Assembly: GCA_036426205.1 (NCBI GenBank)
Contig: CM071579.1
Location: 19,103,480 to 19,167,479, forward strand
Source: Ascaphus truei
Taxonomy: Eukaryota; Chordata; Amphibia; Anura; Ascaphidae
Direction: 5' to 3'
DNA length: 64,000 nucleotides
Shown: in pieces, positions 11,948 through 21,270 of the stretch
How the letters are laid out: each line of letters starts with the position of its first letter
Numbering within the stretch: position 1 is the first letter of the stretch
Notes under the pieces: generated by a model
Told to the model about the DNA's origin: nothing
Databases searched by the model: none
Seen by the model: only the letters and a program-made list of their open reading frames with translations
Position numbers and translations under genes: made by a program

Positions 11948-12660
11948 AATAGTAAGCATGGTTACACCAGAAATGAATATTGTATAACGATGATCCAAAA
12001 ACTGTCCTGTTTCCCAAGGGTGGAATCGAAGGATCAATAATGAACAAAATCATAAAAGAAAGCGATGTACATAAGTTTTTAGAAAGCCTTTCTTTATCAT
12101 CTGTGGCTGAAAATTATACAATGTTCCTGGTTAAAATATACAGTATAAAGGTTGTGGACTTCTACGTTGATTTAGCATTTAGTCCTGAATTCAGTTATTA
12201 TATTGTCTCTGATGAATTGTTCAACAAAAAGGTATTCAAAGTATCATTCTATTCCAAAAAGCATTGCGAGCTAATCTCTTACGGTGTCCCAACATCTCTT
12301 CCAAATACATAACGGTGAAGGAAAGATTGATATTTTTCTTTTCATTGGGCTTCTATGGAAGCAATTTTAATCAATTACTTGTCCGTTTATTTTTACGCTC
12401 AACATCGAAGTGATACAAAATGGCGCGCAGAGTGGGACCAGAACGTTTAAAGAATACCATTTTCAAGTTGAACAGCTTGGACCTGTGATTCAATACCTAC
12501 TAAAAAAAGGAGGGACGACTTCAAATGGACAATTCAAAACAAAAATAAATACATTTACTGAACCTAATGAAAAGCGTCCTGTGACCGTTACTTTGCATCA
12601 TCTACCAGACAAATCCAATAAATATGCATAAAAAAGGGAACAAACCAGCATCAGATGCTC
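11948..12660. other. Unassigned non-coding DNA
   Basis: A 110-codon open frame (11980-12312) and a 73-codon frame (12410-12631) show no domain I recognise. They may be remnants of an unidentified element, but nothing supports a gene call. Confidence 0.35.
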
Positions 12661-12666
12661 GGACCC

Positions 12667-13383
12667 TAGGGTAGCCAGGTGTCCCGTATTGAACTGGACT
12701 GTCCTGTATTTGGACAATCGGTCCAGAAAAAAATTAGAGGTAATACTGGACATGTATGTGTCCAGTATTACCTCTCTGAACATGTATGTGTCCGGTATTA
12801 CCTCTTTGGGCATGTATGTGCCTGGTATTACCTCTCTGGGCATGTATGTGTCCGGTATTACCTCTCTGGGCATGTATGTGTCCGGTATTACCTCTCTGGG
12901 CATGTATGTGTCCGGTATTACCTCTCTGGACATGTATGTGTCCAGTATTACCTCTCTGAACATGTATGTGTTCGGTATTACTTCCCTGGGCATGTATGTG
13001 TCCGGTATTACCTCTCTGGGCATGTATGTGTCCGGTATTACCTCCCTGGGCATGAATGTGTCCGGTATTACCTCTCTGGGCATGAATGTGTCCGGTACTA
13101 CCTCTCTGGATATAGTAACCTGACCGGCTTGGGGGGATTTCCCCGAGCAGGGTGGGAGCAGGGATGCTGCTAGGGGGCTTGGCAGCAACCTTGATCCTGA
13201 TTGGCTGCATTACCCAGCAGCAGCCAATCGGGAGATGTCAGGAGCTTGGGGGTGGTGCCAAGGAGAGAAAGAAATAGCATGGAGAGGAGAGAGGTGTGTG
13301 TGGGGTGTGCGTGTCTGTTTCGAGCGTGTTGCGTCTTTCACCATGGTGTCGAGTATTTTTGGAGAAGCTGTCTGGCAACCCTA
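12667..13383. mobile_element. MITE with TAGGGT ends carrying a minisatellite
   Basis: Ends TAGGGTAGCCAG (12667) and CTGGCAACCCTA (to 13383) are inverted repeats matching the short 95-bp copy at 23672-23766, which has a near-perfect 8-bp duplication as in hAT elements. Here possible duplicated flanks are GATGCTCG (left, 5 bases off the end) and GATGCTGT (right), so the TSD is imperfect. Interior: a short arm, a hairpin, the 30-bp minisatellite, then a GC-rich flank with the inverted words ATTGGCTGC and GCAGCCAAT. The 196-, 164-, 158- and 144-codon frames on both strands here are products of the array. Confidence 0.65.
12737..13110. repeat. 30-bp minisatellite, about 12 units
   Basis: Each unit reads CCTCTCTGGGCATG, then TATGTGTCCGGTATTA (30 bp = 10 codons, hence the open frames on both strands). 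Units differ by a few substitutions and keep length almost exactly. The array begins at a perfect hairpin, 12737-12752 pairing with 12759-12774 around a 6-base loop. Confidence 0.95.
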
Positions 13384-14394
13384 GATGCTGTTCCATTTTT
13401 GCAAGTGATGAAAGAGTTTGCTTTACAATATGCATTTAATCCTAAAAACCATCTTATATTCTGCCTTAAAAAAAATGTATAATAAACTTAAACAAAAGTG
13501 CATCTGCCACTTAAAAAATTATACATGGAAAATGCTGCTTGAAACGTATACTTCAGAATGAGTAAGATGTGGGGATGTGCCGGATATAACTGCTTCCATT
13601 TCCATTATTAGCTGTTGTTGGTATTCACATGCCCCAATTCTGTCATCTTTTCTGCTTTTTAACAGCCCCAGATGTTATTTGCATTCCCACTTAAAGACAG
13701 TATCCGTGGGTTCTGCTGAGAGCGCGTTAATTACAGCACAAGCCTGTGGAAGATCAGGCTGGAGATATTTTCCCATCGCCGAAAAGTTCAAAGTCATTTA
13801 GTTAATCGCTTCTTAGAACAGAACTATGTTTTCCGTTAAACATTTCCCATACTATTTGTGTTTTCAGAACCAGATACAGATCTCCAATTGATCACACACA
13901 CGCACGTGCACCCACACACACATACACACACACACACGCACAATAGATTTGTAATTTTTGAGAAACATATTCAGGTTTTGTTTCGCTTTTTTTTCCCGGA
14001 ACAACTTCAGTGCAAGAAGGAATTGCAAGATATTTCTCTGCAATGCATTGCTGGCCTTTTTAGCATTAAAGGGGTTACTGAAAGAAATTGAGAGATTTTA
14101 TAGGGTTTTTTTTTTTACATGCATACAGCCTTCTTCTGTGGTTTGCTCAGTTATATCAAAATATGGCTCCATGGCAGATGCTTTGAGATTGGACACCTTC
14201 CTGGTAGTGGTAAATTATTTGGTGGTTCAATTACCAGTTACAGGGGGCTGCAGCACTTGTGTATGTGAATATACAGTGCTTCACGGTGATACCAGTGCCA
14301 GAATTGGGTTGAAGCTGGGCTGGGTAAGACGAAAGACTCTGGGCACCAGGAACTTTTATAAAAAAAATTAAATAATTAAAAATACATACATACG
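13384..14394. other. Unassigned; short CA microsatellite
   Basis: A (CA)n-type tract lies at about 13894-13941. The overlapping open frames (77 and 137 codons) have no recognisable protein features. Confidence 0.4.
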
Positions 14395-14398
14395 TAGG

Positions 14399-14460
14399 TA
14401 TGTATATATATATATATATATATACAGTGGTATACATACTGTACATACATATATATACGC
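14399..14460. repeat. TA microsatellite
   Basis: Imperfect (TA)n with TACATACA variants. Confidence 0.85.
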
Positions 14461-14570
14461 ACGTCCCAGTGAATGTGGCGTCTGACGTCACTTCCGGATC
14501 AGGTCTGGCAGTGTCTGGGCAGCTGGCGGCTTCTCTCCTCTCAGCTCCAGGATACTCAGGAACACCCAAT

Positions 14571-14641
14571 CTACGCGTTTCGCCAGAGGATTTGGCTTCG
14601 TCAGGAGTGTGGAGTGCCCGCCTTTGTTCATGGTATATATA
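14571..14641 (-). ncRNA. TATA-spaced hammerhead-like stem-loop, minus strand
   Basis: Read on the minus strand: TATATATA (14634-14641), 29 bases, CTGACGA (14598-14604), A, hairpin arms GCCA and TGGC with a 7-base loop, GAAA, CGCGTA. The boxes match the copy at 33559-33588 exactly while the hairpin stem differs (GCCA/TGGC against GCAAA/TTTGC), so pairing is kept although the sequence changed. The outer stem is only partial. Downstream, CCGGAAGTGACGTCA resembles CCGGAAGGACGTCA after the 33.6-kb copy, so both belong to one repeat family, probably Penelope-related. Confidence 0.55.
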
Positions 14642-14844
14642 GCCAGGATAATAAAATACTAACACATGCTGCCTATTGATCTGTGATTATTTAAAGGAGT
14701 ATACACGTTATCATCTGCTATCAGCGTCTATGCACTAATGGATGTAGGAACACATCTCTCTGTAAAGGAACTAGAGAAGAGGAATCAGCATAAACTAAAA
14801 GTACTTCAATTAAATGGATATAAAAAATGAGAACACCATCTAGT

Positions 14845-14880
14845 GAATGGCGCTATATAAATAAAGACATACATACATAT
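14845..14880. repeat. Short LINE-tail relic (GCGCTATATAAATAAA type)
   Basis: GGCGCTATATAAATAAAGACATACATACAT is the extreme 3' end of the CR1/L2-like tail also seen at 49340-49390, 53045-53105, 53525-53700 and 63150-63300. Confidence 0.5.
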
Positions 14881-15059
14881 TCATAAACAGTGTTCAGAGT
14901 CCAACAAGTTAATAGTAAGGATTCTACATAATCTCAGTAAATAAAAATAACAAGAGGCCCAGCAAATGAGGGTACTAGACATTGGAACTGGTTCGGAAGC
15001 TACATCCAAATCATTGCAAACACTGCTAAGGCTTTCCATAAGGTGATCGCGTACTAAAT

Positions 15060-15375
15060 CAGGGGTACGCAAACTGGGGGCGCGAGATTTTCAGGCGGGG
15101 GGAGGGAGGGTGGCGGTTACAGAGGACCGATGCGCTTCCTCTAAGGCATTTAAATGAAATGCCGGGGATCGCTCGAGACCTCTGTAACTTTACTTACCTT
15201 AACTTTCCAGCAACGCTGCGGCATGGCAACCCGGCGTCGGGGGTCACGTGACACTGTGTTGCCATGGCAACGTGGGGTCACATGACCCGTGATGCCGTAG
15301 CCGAGCAAGGGGATGAGGGGGGGGGTGGTGCGCGAGCAGGCAGGGGGCGCAGGGAGAAGAGCTTGTGTACCCATG
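15060..15375. mobile_element. hAT-type MITE, TSD TACTAAAT/TACTAGAT
   Basis: Starts CAGGGGTACGCAAACT and ends GTACCCATG (degenerate inverse of the start). It is flanked by TACTAAAT (15052-15059) and TACTAGAT (15376-15383), an 8-bp duplication with one mismatch. Interior homologous to 47314-47605 (GGGCGCGAGATTTTC, GTTGCCATGGCAACG). Non-coding. Confidence 0.75.
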
Positions 15376-15383
15376 TACTAGAT

Positions 15384-15900
15384 CTTTCTACTCACAAGGC
15401 CTCTTCTCTTTAGGACCTGAGGAACATGGCCAGGCCTCCTGTATTCCTGTCTACCAATGGACATTTAAGTCTGCAGGCACCTGACTAATGCACAGGGTGT
15501 CACATCAGTGGCTCAATCTCTGGCCTTCCTGCTCCAACCAGTTACAAATGATGCAATCATGGCCCACATCTAGTTTCTTACTATTCACGCTCTGGTGACT
15601 TTGCTTTCAATTCAGTCCAGCACTTAAGCTGTTTTCCAATGCCAGCTGAAAACCGGAGCTACAGTATGTAAGTAACACTTATTCTAGAAATACCGTTACA
15701 CACACGATGTTACACAGCTCTCTCCTTACTAAGAAGAAACACAACTACTGATACACTCATAGCCACTCCCGCTTTTTATACAAAGTACAGATGAAATTCA
15801 ATTGCCTATTTACAACACATAATATTCAAGTCCGAGAACATTTGGGAAACAGGGACCATAACATGGTCTCATTTGACACCAATCCTGTGGCAGAAGCATG
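15384..15900. other. Unassigned non-coding DNA
   Basis: No recognisable gene or classifiable repeat. Confidence 0.4.
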
Positions 15901-15980
15901 TAGGGAATTGGTACTAGCATATGAAAGATCCTGGGTTCGATTCCTGCATGTGTATTATATAAAATGTATTCATGTTCAAC
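15900..15980 (+). repeat. Possible tRNA-derived SINE fragment
   Basis: GGTTCGATTCC at about 15935-15945 is a perfect RNA polymerase III B box. An upstream stretch (GGAATTGGTACTAGCAT) could be a degraded A box. No tRNA cloverleaf could be drawn, so this is at most a SINE head. Confidence 0.3.
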
Positions 15981-15997
15981 TCCCACATGGTGTAGGG

Positions 15998-16048
15998 ATG
16001 TGTGCATGTGTCCGTTAGCAATAAAGCATTGAATGTAAAAAAAAAAAA
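15998..16048 (+). mobile_element. 51-bp retroposed snippet with poly-A tail
   Basis: A short segment containing AATAAA and ending in 12 A residues is flanked by TCCCACATGGTGTAGGG at 15981-15997 and 16049-16065, a perfect 17-bp direct repeat. The layout is that of a severely 5'-truncated target-primed insertion of a polyadenylated 3' end. Confidence 0.55.
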
Positions 16049-16179
16049 TCCCACATGGTGTAGGGGGGTATGTGTATGTATCATGTGACCCTCCGCTGCG
16101 CACATGGATGCAGCCTGATGAAGCAGGGAGAGCAGCAGAGAGGAGAGAGCTGCTGATGCCGGCAAGTCCTCGGCGGAAT

Positions 16180-16262
16180 TTTTTTATAACGCGATCTCGT
16201 TTATAACACCGTCTCATTTTGTGGACCCCGAGGACCACGTTATAACGAGGTTCAGCTGTATA
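16180..16262. repeat. TATAACG-type MITE end
   Basis: The words TATAACGCGATCTCG, GTGGACCCCGAGGACC and GTTATAACGAGGTTCAG look like one end of a fold-back MITE. The opposite end was not located. Confidence 0.35.
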
Positions 16263-16510
16263 TGTTTATGGGCATATGTAACAGTTACAGACCAGATTAA
16301 AATATGATACAGCTTTAGTTTTGAAAGAACTTAGACTGGTGGCGGAAGTGAGAGTCTTTGGTAGACTGTTGCAGTTGTGGGGTGCACGGTTAGAGAAGGA
16401 GGAGCGGCCGAATACTTTGCTGAACCTTGGGACCATGAACAGTTTTTTGGAGTCAGATCTCAGATGATAAGTGCTGCATGTGGTAGGGGTGAGGAGCTTG
16501 TTCAGATAGT
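16258..16510 (-). pseudogene. CR1/L2-type LINE C-terminal fragment
   Basis: On the minus strand this matches the end of the element at 39105-39910 (and 57262-57760 plus): LLTPTTCSTYHLRSDSK, KLFMVP, then RAPHNCNSLPKTLT, the degraded form of the WN-LP motif at the ORF2 C-terminus of CR1/L2-group LINEs. It is truncated upstream next to the LTR at 16521. Confidence 0.8.
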
Positions 16511-16520
16511 AATGTAATAT

Positions 16521-17311
16521 TGTCACACTTGCCTCTGATCCGCGCGGAGACCGACTCAGGGAAGCACCACGGGGCAGAGTCATGCGCCCACGCACTGCCA
16601 GGGCAGTGCAGGCGCAGCAGCGTGATGGCGGAGCTCCACGAGACGCATCGCGCACGCGCACGGGTTGCTCGGCAACCAGGAAGCAGGAGAACGTGAGGGA
16701 GCTGCTGGAACCTCCCACAGGCGGAGACTTGCTGAGTAAACCACATGACGTCATCACGTCGCGACGCGCATCGCGCACGCGCGCGGCTTGCCCGGCAACC
16801 AGACCTAGCATCAGGAGAGCCTAATTGCAAGCTGTTTTTGATCAGTGTCTCTCTGACACCATTGGTGGACCAGAACACACCCCTGCAAGGTAATTGGACC
16901 CTTCCCACATATATACCTGCTTCTGCCTGTCCTTGATTGCTGAGCATAAACTCCTGTTTATGCATTGTGCTCACCGCTGCTGTCTAGTTTTGTCTTGAAC
17001 TTTGTCTGACCTGTTTGACCCTGCCTGTTACTTGGATTTCTACACTCTCCAGCACTTTGACCCCGGCTTCGTTACTCGACTACTCTACCTTCTATTACCC
17101 AGGACCTTGGCTACGAAACTCTACCTACCCGGACTCCCCAACCCTGGAACACGGCAAGTACCCTGACTACCCTGACCTCTCCAACCCTACGACGCGGTAC
17201 GACTAGGACTACGCATTCCGGACAGGACTGCGTGGTTGTGGGTCGGTGCCTATACATCCCCACCTCAGCCCCGCGGTCTTCCGTCCTGTTTGTGGTGAGC
17301 GCAGCGTGACA
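16521..17311. mobile_element. Solo LTR with perfect TSD AATAT
   Basis: Begins TGTCACACTTGCC, ends GCAGCGTGACA, with AATAT at 16516-16520 and 17312-17316. The 3' portion (GTCGGTGCCTATACATCC, CCACCTCAGCC, TTTGTGGTGAGC) is shared with the LTR at 19591-20703, so they are one superfamily, Gypsy-like by 5-bp duplication. CpG-rich with ACATATATACC as a possible TATA region near 16907. The 181- and 173-codon minus frames across the border are accidental. Confidence 0.75.
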
Positions 17312-17316
17312 AATAT

Positions 17317-18400
17317 GCACTTAGCAACATTACAAGCTTTCTAACCCAGCGCTCTGTATCACCACAATCCTTTTACATAGAATAAAACACATTACACAAG
17401 CTTCTTTGGTATTTGTTTAATTTATTTCTTGTTTATTGATGGTGTTTTGGTTTTTAATTCTGGATTTTTTCATTCTTAGGTATTTGTTTTATTTATTTCT
17501 GGTATTTTTTTGGTGTTTACTTTTTTTATTGTTGTTTATTTTTTCGCTGGCCCATTGACGGTTATAGTACTAAATGATGCCCATATTATATGGGCATGAT
17601 GTACCACAGTGCCAATCAATTGGTTTCTTGGCATTTGTAATGTGTTTTTTTTCTATGTAATGTGTTTTATTTTGAGCCTGTTTTTTTTTAGGTTACCAAT
17701 TTATTGCTATAGTGGCAAAGCATGTCCATATTTATATGGGCATGCTTTAACACTGTGTCAATCAATGGGTAGTGGGGGTAGTGCCCCCAGGGTGGGTTAA
17801 CACCTTAATTACTATAGTGGTTACTAACCGCTATGGTCATTAAGGAGTTAGAGACCATTAGATTGTATTTTTTTATTGTGCTGTTGCTGACAACGGAGGA
17901 CAAGGACGGTGATGAGGATGAAGACAGCCTTCATCCTGGCAGGGGTAAGTGCAAGTTTTATTTACTTTATGTTGGCTGATATTTTATTTTAAATGGGCAA
18001 ATGCACTATTATTCATATTTGGACAATAGTAATTTTGCCCATTACTGTACTGTATGTGTTAGGGGGTTGTTGGGGGTACAGGGGGTGGGTTGTGTATTGG
18101 TACAGTAGGTAGTAGGTATTTTAATGTTTATTGTGGATAGAGGGATTGAGTGAATGAGGTTGTTGTCACAGGGTGGGTTGTTAGGCCTTGGGTGGGTGGG
18201 TAGTGGGAGGGGTTACTATGGTTAAGGTAATGAAGAGGTTAACCTCCCCAACCCCCGCAACCTTCCTGGTAGGCCTAACCACCAACCCTGGGGCTATTAC
18301 CCCCTTCACTCACCCCTTGTGCCCCCTATAAACCTGGTAGTCTGACTTAACCCCTTCATTGCATTAGCAGTTAGCCGCTAAGGTACTGAAGCTGCTTTTA
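17317..18400. other. Unassigned moderately repetitive DNA
   Basis: Contains two related segments, near 17575-17625 and 17700-17765, each with a TATATGGGCATG word and a GTGCCAATCAAT/GTGTCAATCAAT word, so an internal duplication of roughly 130 bp is likely. GGACAAGGACGGTGATGAGG is at 17897-17916. No class assigned. Confidence 0.35.
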
Positions 18401-18404
18401 TTTT

Positions 18405-18860
18405 ATTGTAATATTACAGTACTGTAGCAGGGGGTCTCCAGAGCTGAACCGCATGGATTTCAGGTCCGGGGACCCCCTGCTTCCGGAGTTACAGGCCCCG
18501 TTATGGGATGGAGGTATCCATCTGCTTTGTTTAAATCCCCCGATCACGTGGGCCGTGGCGCGGGAGAATTTAAACATGGCCGCCGGGATATCGGCACGAC
18601 TGTAACTCGGGAAGTAGGGGGTCCCCGGACCTGAAATTAATGCGGTTCAGCTCCGGAGACCCTCTGCTACAATACTGTAATATAAAAATAAAATAAAACC
18701 CCTGCAATCACCTGTTAGAGGCGCGCAGGTTGACAGGTGTGACTGAGTCAGTCTCTCTCTTTCTGCGCGTCTCTTACAGACAGGTAGAACCCAGTAGGAT
18801 TCCCACTGCAGGGACCCCCACTGTGTTAATCCGCTGGGCCATTAGTTTGATGCGGTCCAC
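18405..18860 (+). mobile_element. Palindromic GC-rich MITE (AGCAGGGGGTC family), copy 1
   Basis: Bounded internally by GCAGGGGGTCTCCAGAGCTG and its inverse near 18650-18670, with ATTTAAACATGGC in the middle. It continues into GACTGAGTCAGTCTC, TGCGCGTCTCTTACAGACAG and TGTGTTAATCC to about 18860. The same composite occurs inverted at 63505-63840. Non-coding. Confidence 0.6.
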
Positions 18861-19297
18861 CTCGCGAGGATCTCCGCGAAATCTCGAAAATGTTGGCGAG
18901 AAATGGTCGAATCTTGGTGGCTGCATCTTTATGAAGATGCTTACAAACAACATTAACTATGTCAATTACTGTATCGCAGGATCCAGCAGTCATTACCAGA
19001 ATCTCTGCTCGTCTGTTCGGGCAGCAGATTCACCAAAAACCAACTCTCACCACACTGTCGCAGTGGGCAGGGCGTTTCCCCCTTAAGTTTGGAAAGGTAT
19101 TTTTCTTGGAGGTGTTTATATATGAGCTGTTTGGTGGCTGACGCAGTACTGTGTTTACTAGGAAAGAAAGAATCAATCCCCTTGTGCTGCATCGAGAGAC
19201 ACCCTAAATTGTATAACTGACGCAGTACTGCCAAATATGGTCTGTTTTGTTTGCTTTTTGGCTACATTGGCATCAGCCAGTTATTGGGTCTGTAAAG
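18861..19297. other. Unassigned non-coding DNA
   Basis: No recognisable element. An 118-codon open frame starting at 18730 runs through the MITE end and has no domain. Confidence 0.4.
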
Positions 19298-19490
19298 CAG
19301 GGGTACCCAACTCCGGTCCGCAAGAACCCCCAACAGGTCAGGTTTTAAGGATGTCTCTGCTCAGCACAGGTGGCTCAATCAGTGGCTCGGTGGAAGACTG
19401 AGCTACTGATTGAGCCATGTGTGCTGAAGCCAGGTTATCTGTAACACCTGACCTGTTGGTGGCCCTTGAGGACTGGTCCAAAGCTTTAGC
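19298..19490. mobile_element. hAT-type MITE of the CAGGGGTGGCC family (diverged)
   Basis: Inverted arms AACAGGTCAGGTTTTAAGG and CACCTGACCTGTTGGTGG face each other around GGCTCAATCAGTGG. The start CAGGGGTACCC is at 19298; the far end is degraded. Same family as 31446-31657. Confidence 0.7.
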
Positions 19491-19590
19491 AACCTTGGCG
19501 CTGGACACGGACATATTACTCTGTCATTATCTGCACCCATTAACAATGCATGGGTAATATACAGCTGTAGCCAATGTTCTAACAACCTGT

Positions 19591-20703
19591 TGTAAGGAAT
19601 CCGCTCCGCAGTTTACTGGTTGCCTTACCTTGCAGACGTGTGCAGTCCTGGAGCACCTCTCCTGATGTTTGCTGCAGCCTGGATTCACTCACCAAAGCTA
19701 TACACACTCCCTCTGGTATCTACTGCAGCTGTGCAGCCTATCACTGCAACCTAGACTTGCATTCATTCATTGGAGCAGTACCTTCACACCCCCCTCCGGG
19801 GATTGGCCCGCTGGCCTTTAAGTATTGTCTTCCCATAATGCTCCCGGCCGAGCATAGTCCTTCCTGGATGTCACTATCTGTTCTGCCACAAGCCCTCGCT
19901 TGTTCCTGTCTCTCATGCTGAAGCGGAGTATTCTCCTTGTTGTCTGCAGCTCCAGGTTTCCTAAGGCCGGCTGCTATATTCACGCAGAGGTCTGCTCCAG
20001 TCTCCTGTGTTGTAGCTGAGTACTCTTCTTGTTCACTTCAGCTCCTTGTTTCCTGTGACCGGCTGCTATATTCACGCAGCGGTCCACTCCTGTTCTCCTG
20101 TGCTGAAGCAGAGGTTTTCGTCCCTGCGTCCCTCAGCCTCCTGGATTCCTGCACTGAAGCGGATGTTTCGTCCCTGCGTTCTTCAGTCTCCTGGATTCCT
20201 GCACTGAAGCGGAGGTTTCTCTGTGTATCTTCAGCTTCCTGGTTCCTGGGGCCTACTCTTTCCCTAATCTAGAGAGGCCGTGTCCTGGTTCCTGCGCTGA
20301 GACAGAGGATTCCCTAGCCCGCTCAGGACTCTTGCGCTGTAGCACTGGTGCACCCGTGCAGCAAAGCGGTGTGCTACTCTGGTCTGCCTACCATCTCCTG
20401 TGACCAGTACCATGGGCCATGGTCGTCGCTCGCGCAGAGGCCAACCCCGCGCTCCTAAGCTGAAGCGGGGCTCTCCTGACTACCTGTTGCCGAACTCTTG
20501 CCTGAACAATGTTTATCCTGATGTCTCCTGTCCTGACCCTGGCTTCTACAACGACGACGCTGTCTTCTCCAATCCTGATCCTGCGACATATGACTACGAA
20601 CTGCGCAATCCGGATCAGCCTGCGCGGTCTCAGGTCGGTGCTTTTACAACCCCACCTCAGCCTCGCGGTCCGGTCCTGGTTTGTGGCGAGCAGAACCCTG
20701 ACA
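19591..20703. mobile_element. Solo LTR with perfect TSD CCTGT
   Basis: Starts TGTAAGGAATCCGC, ends GCAGAACCCTGACA, and is flanked by CCTGT at 19586-19590 and 20704-20708. Its 3' part (TCGGTGCTTTTACAACC, CCACCTCAGCC, TTTGTGGCGAGC) matches the LTR at 16521-17311. It carries an internal tandem repeat (19915-20250). The 165-codon frame at 20400-20897 lies in the LTR and has no domain. Confidence 0.75.
19915..20250. repeat. LTR-internal tandem repeat, irregular 60-110 bp units
   Basis: Repeated blocks pair TGAAGCGGA-type and TCCTGGATTCCTGCAC-type words. The last two units (about 20105-20230) are roughly 60 bp and very similar; the earlier units are longer and share GGCTGCTATATTCACGCAG. Confidence 0.65.
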
Positions 20704-20708
20704 CCTGT

Positions 20709-21140
20709 GGCGCATTCCCGCAGGTAAAACCGCATGGCAGCCTCCACCCCTTCTCCCACACAGTCATTCAACATGGCAGCAGCTACTCGCCGCTAGCGCA
20801 TGGTGTATGCCCCCGCGCCACGGGTGGCTACATCTGTAGTAAACGGTTTCTTTTACTTGATCTCTTTAGTGGCATCTCCAATAGTGGACAGTGTTAATCA
20901 ACAGTGGCAATGATGGGTATAATGAACATAAACACACACAATGCCTGCAAGATCGGAACCCAACACCCACCACATATTTGTGTCACAAGCAGTGCTATTG
21001 GGTGTGACCTTGTGTATACAACAAAAACAAAATGCCCCAATGGTACATCCAAATGACAAAGGATATAGGTACATACTTAACTGTTTGTTTTCTTATGAGT
21101 AAGGGTCATTTAGTTAAATTCTTTGGCCAAAGCATTATAA
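20709..21140. other. Unassigned non-coding DNA
   Basis: No recognisable gene or element. Confidence 0.4.
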
Positions 21141-21141
21141 G

Positions 21142-21270
21142 TCTGCAGCCACGTCACGGCACGACCAGTATGCAGCCACGTCACGGCATGACCAGTATGC
21201 AGCCACCAGTATGCAGCCACGTCACGGCATGACCAGTATGCAGCCACGTCACGGCATGCCCAGTATGCAG
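21142..21270. repeat. 27-bp tandem repeat, about 4.5 units
   Basis: The unit is GCAGCCACGTCACGGCA plus TGACCAGTAT. One unit is shortened to GCAGCCACCAGTAT. The 66-codon frame here is an artefact. Confidence 0.9.

Noticed and set aside
11980..12312. 110-codon frame as an exon
   Set aside because: No domain, and surrounding frames are interrupted; kept only as unassigned DNA.
12737..13110. CRISPR-like array (30-bp repeats)
   Set aside because: Head-to-tail units without spacers, inside a MITE.
15935..15945. Functional tRNA gene at the GGTTCGATTCC box
   Set aside because: No acceptor stem, anticodon arm or A box at proper spacing; at most a SINE head.
20400..20897. 165-codon frame starting ATGGGCCATGGTCG
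   Set aside because: Lies within the solo LTR 19591-20703 and its 3' flank; no gag-like motif.
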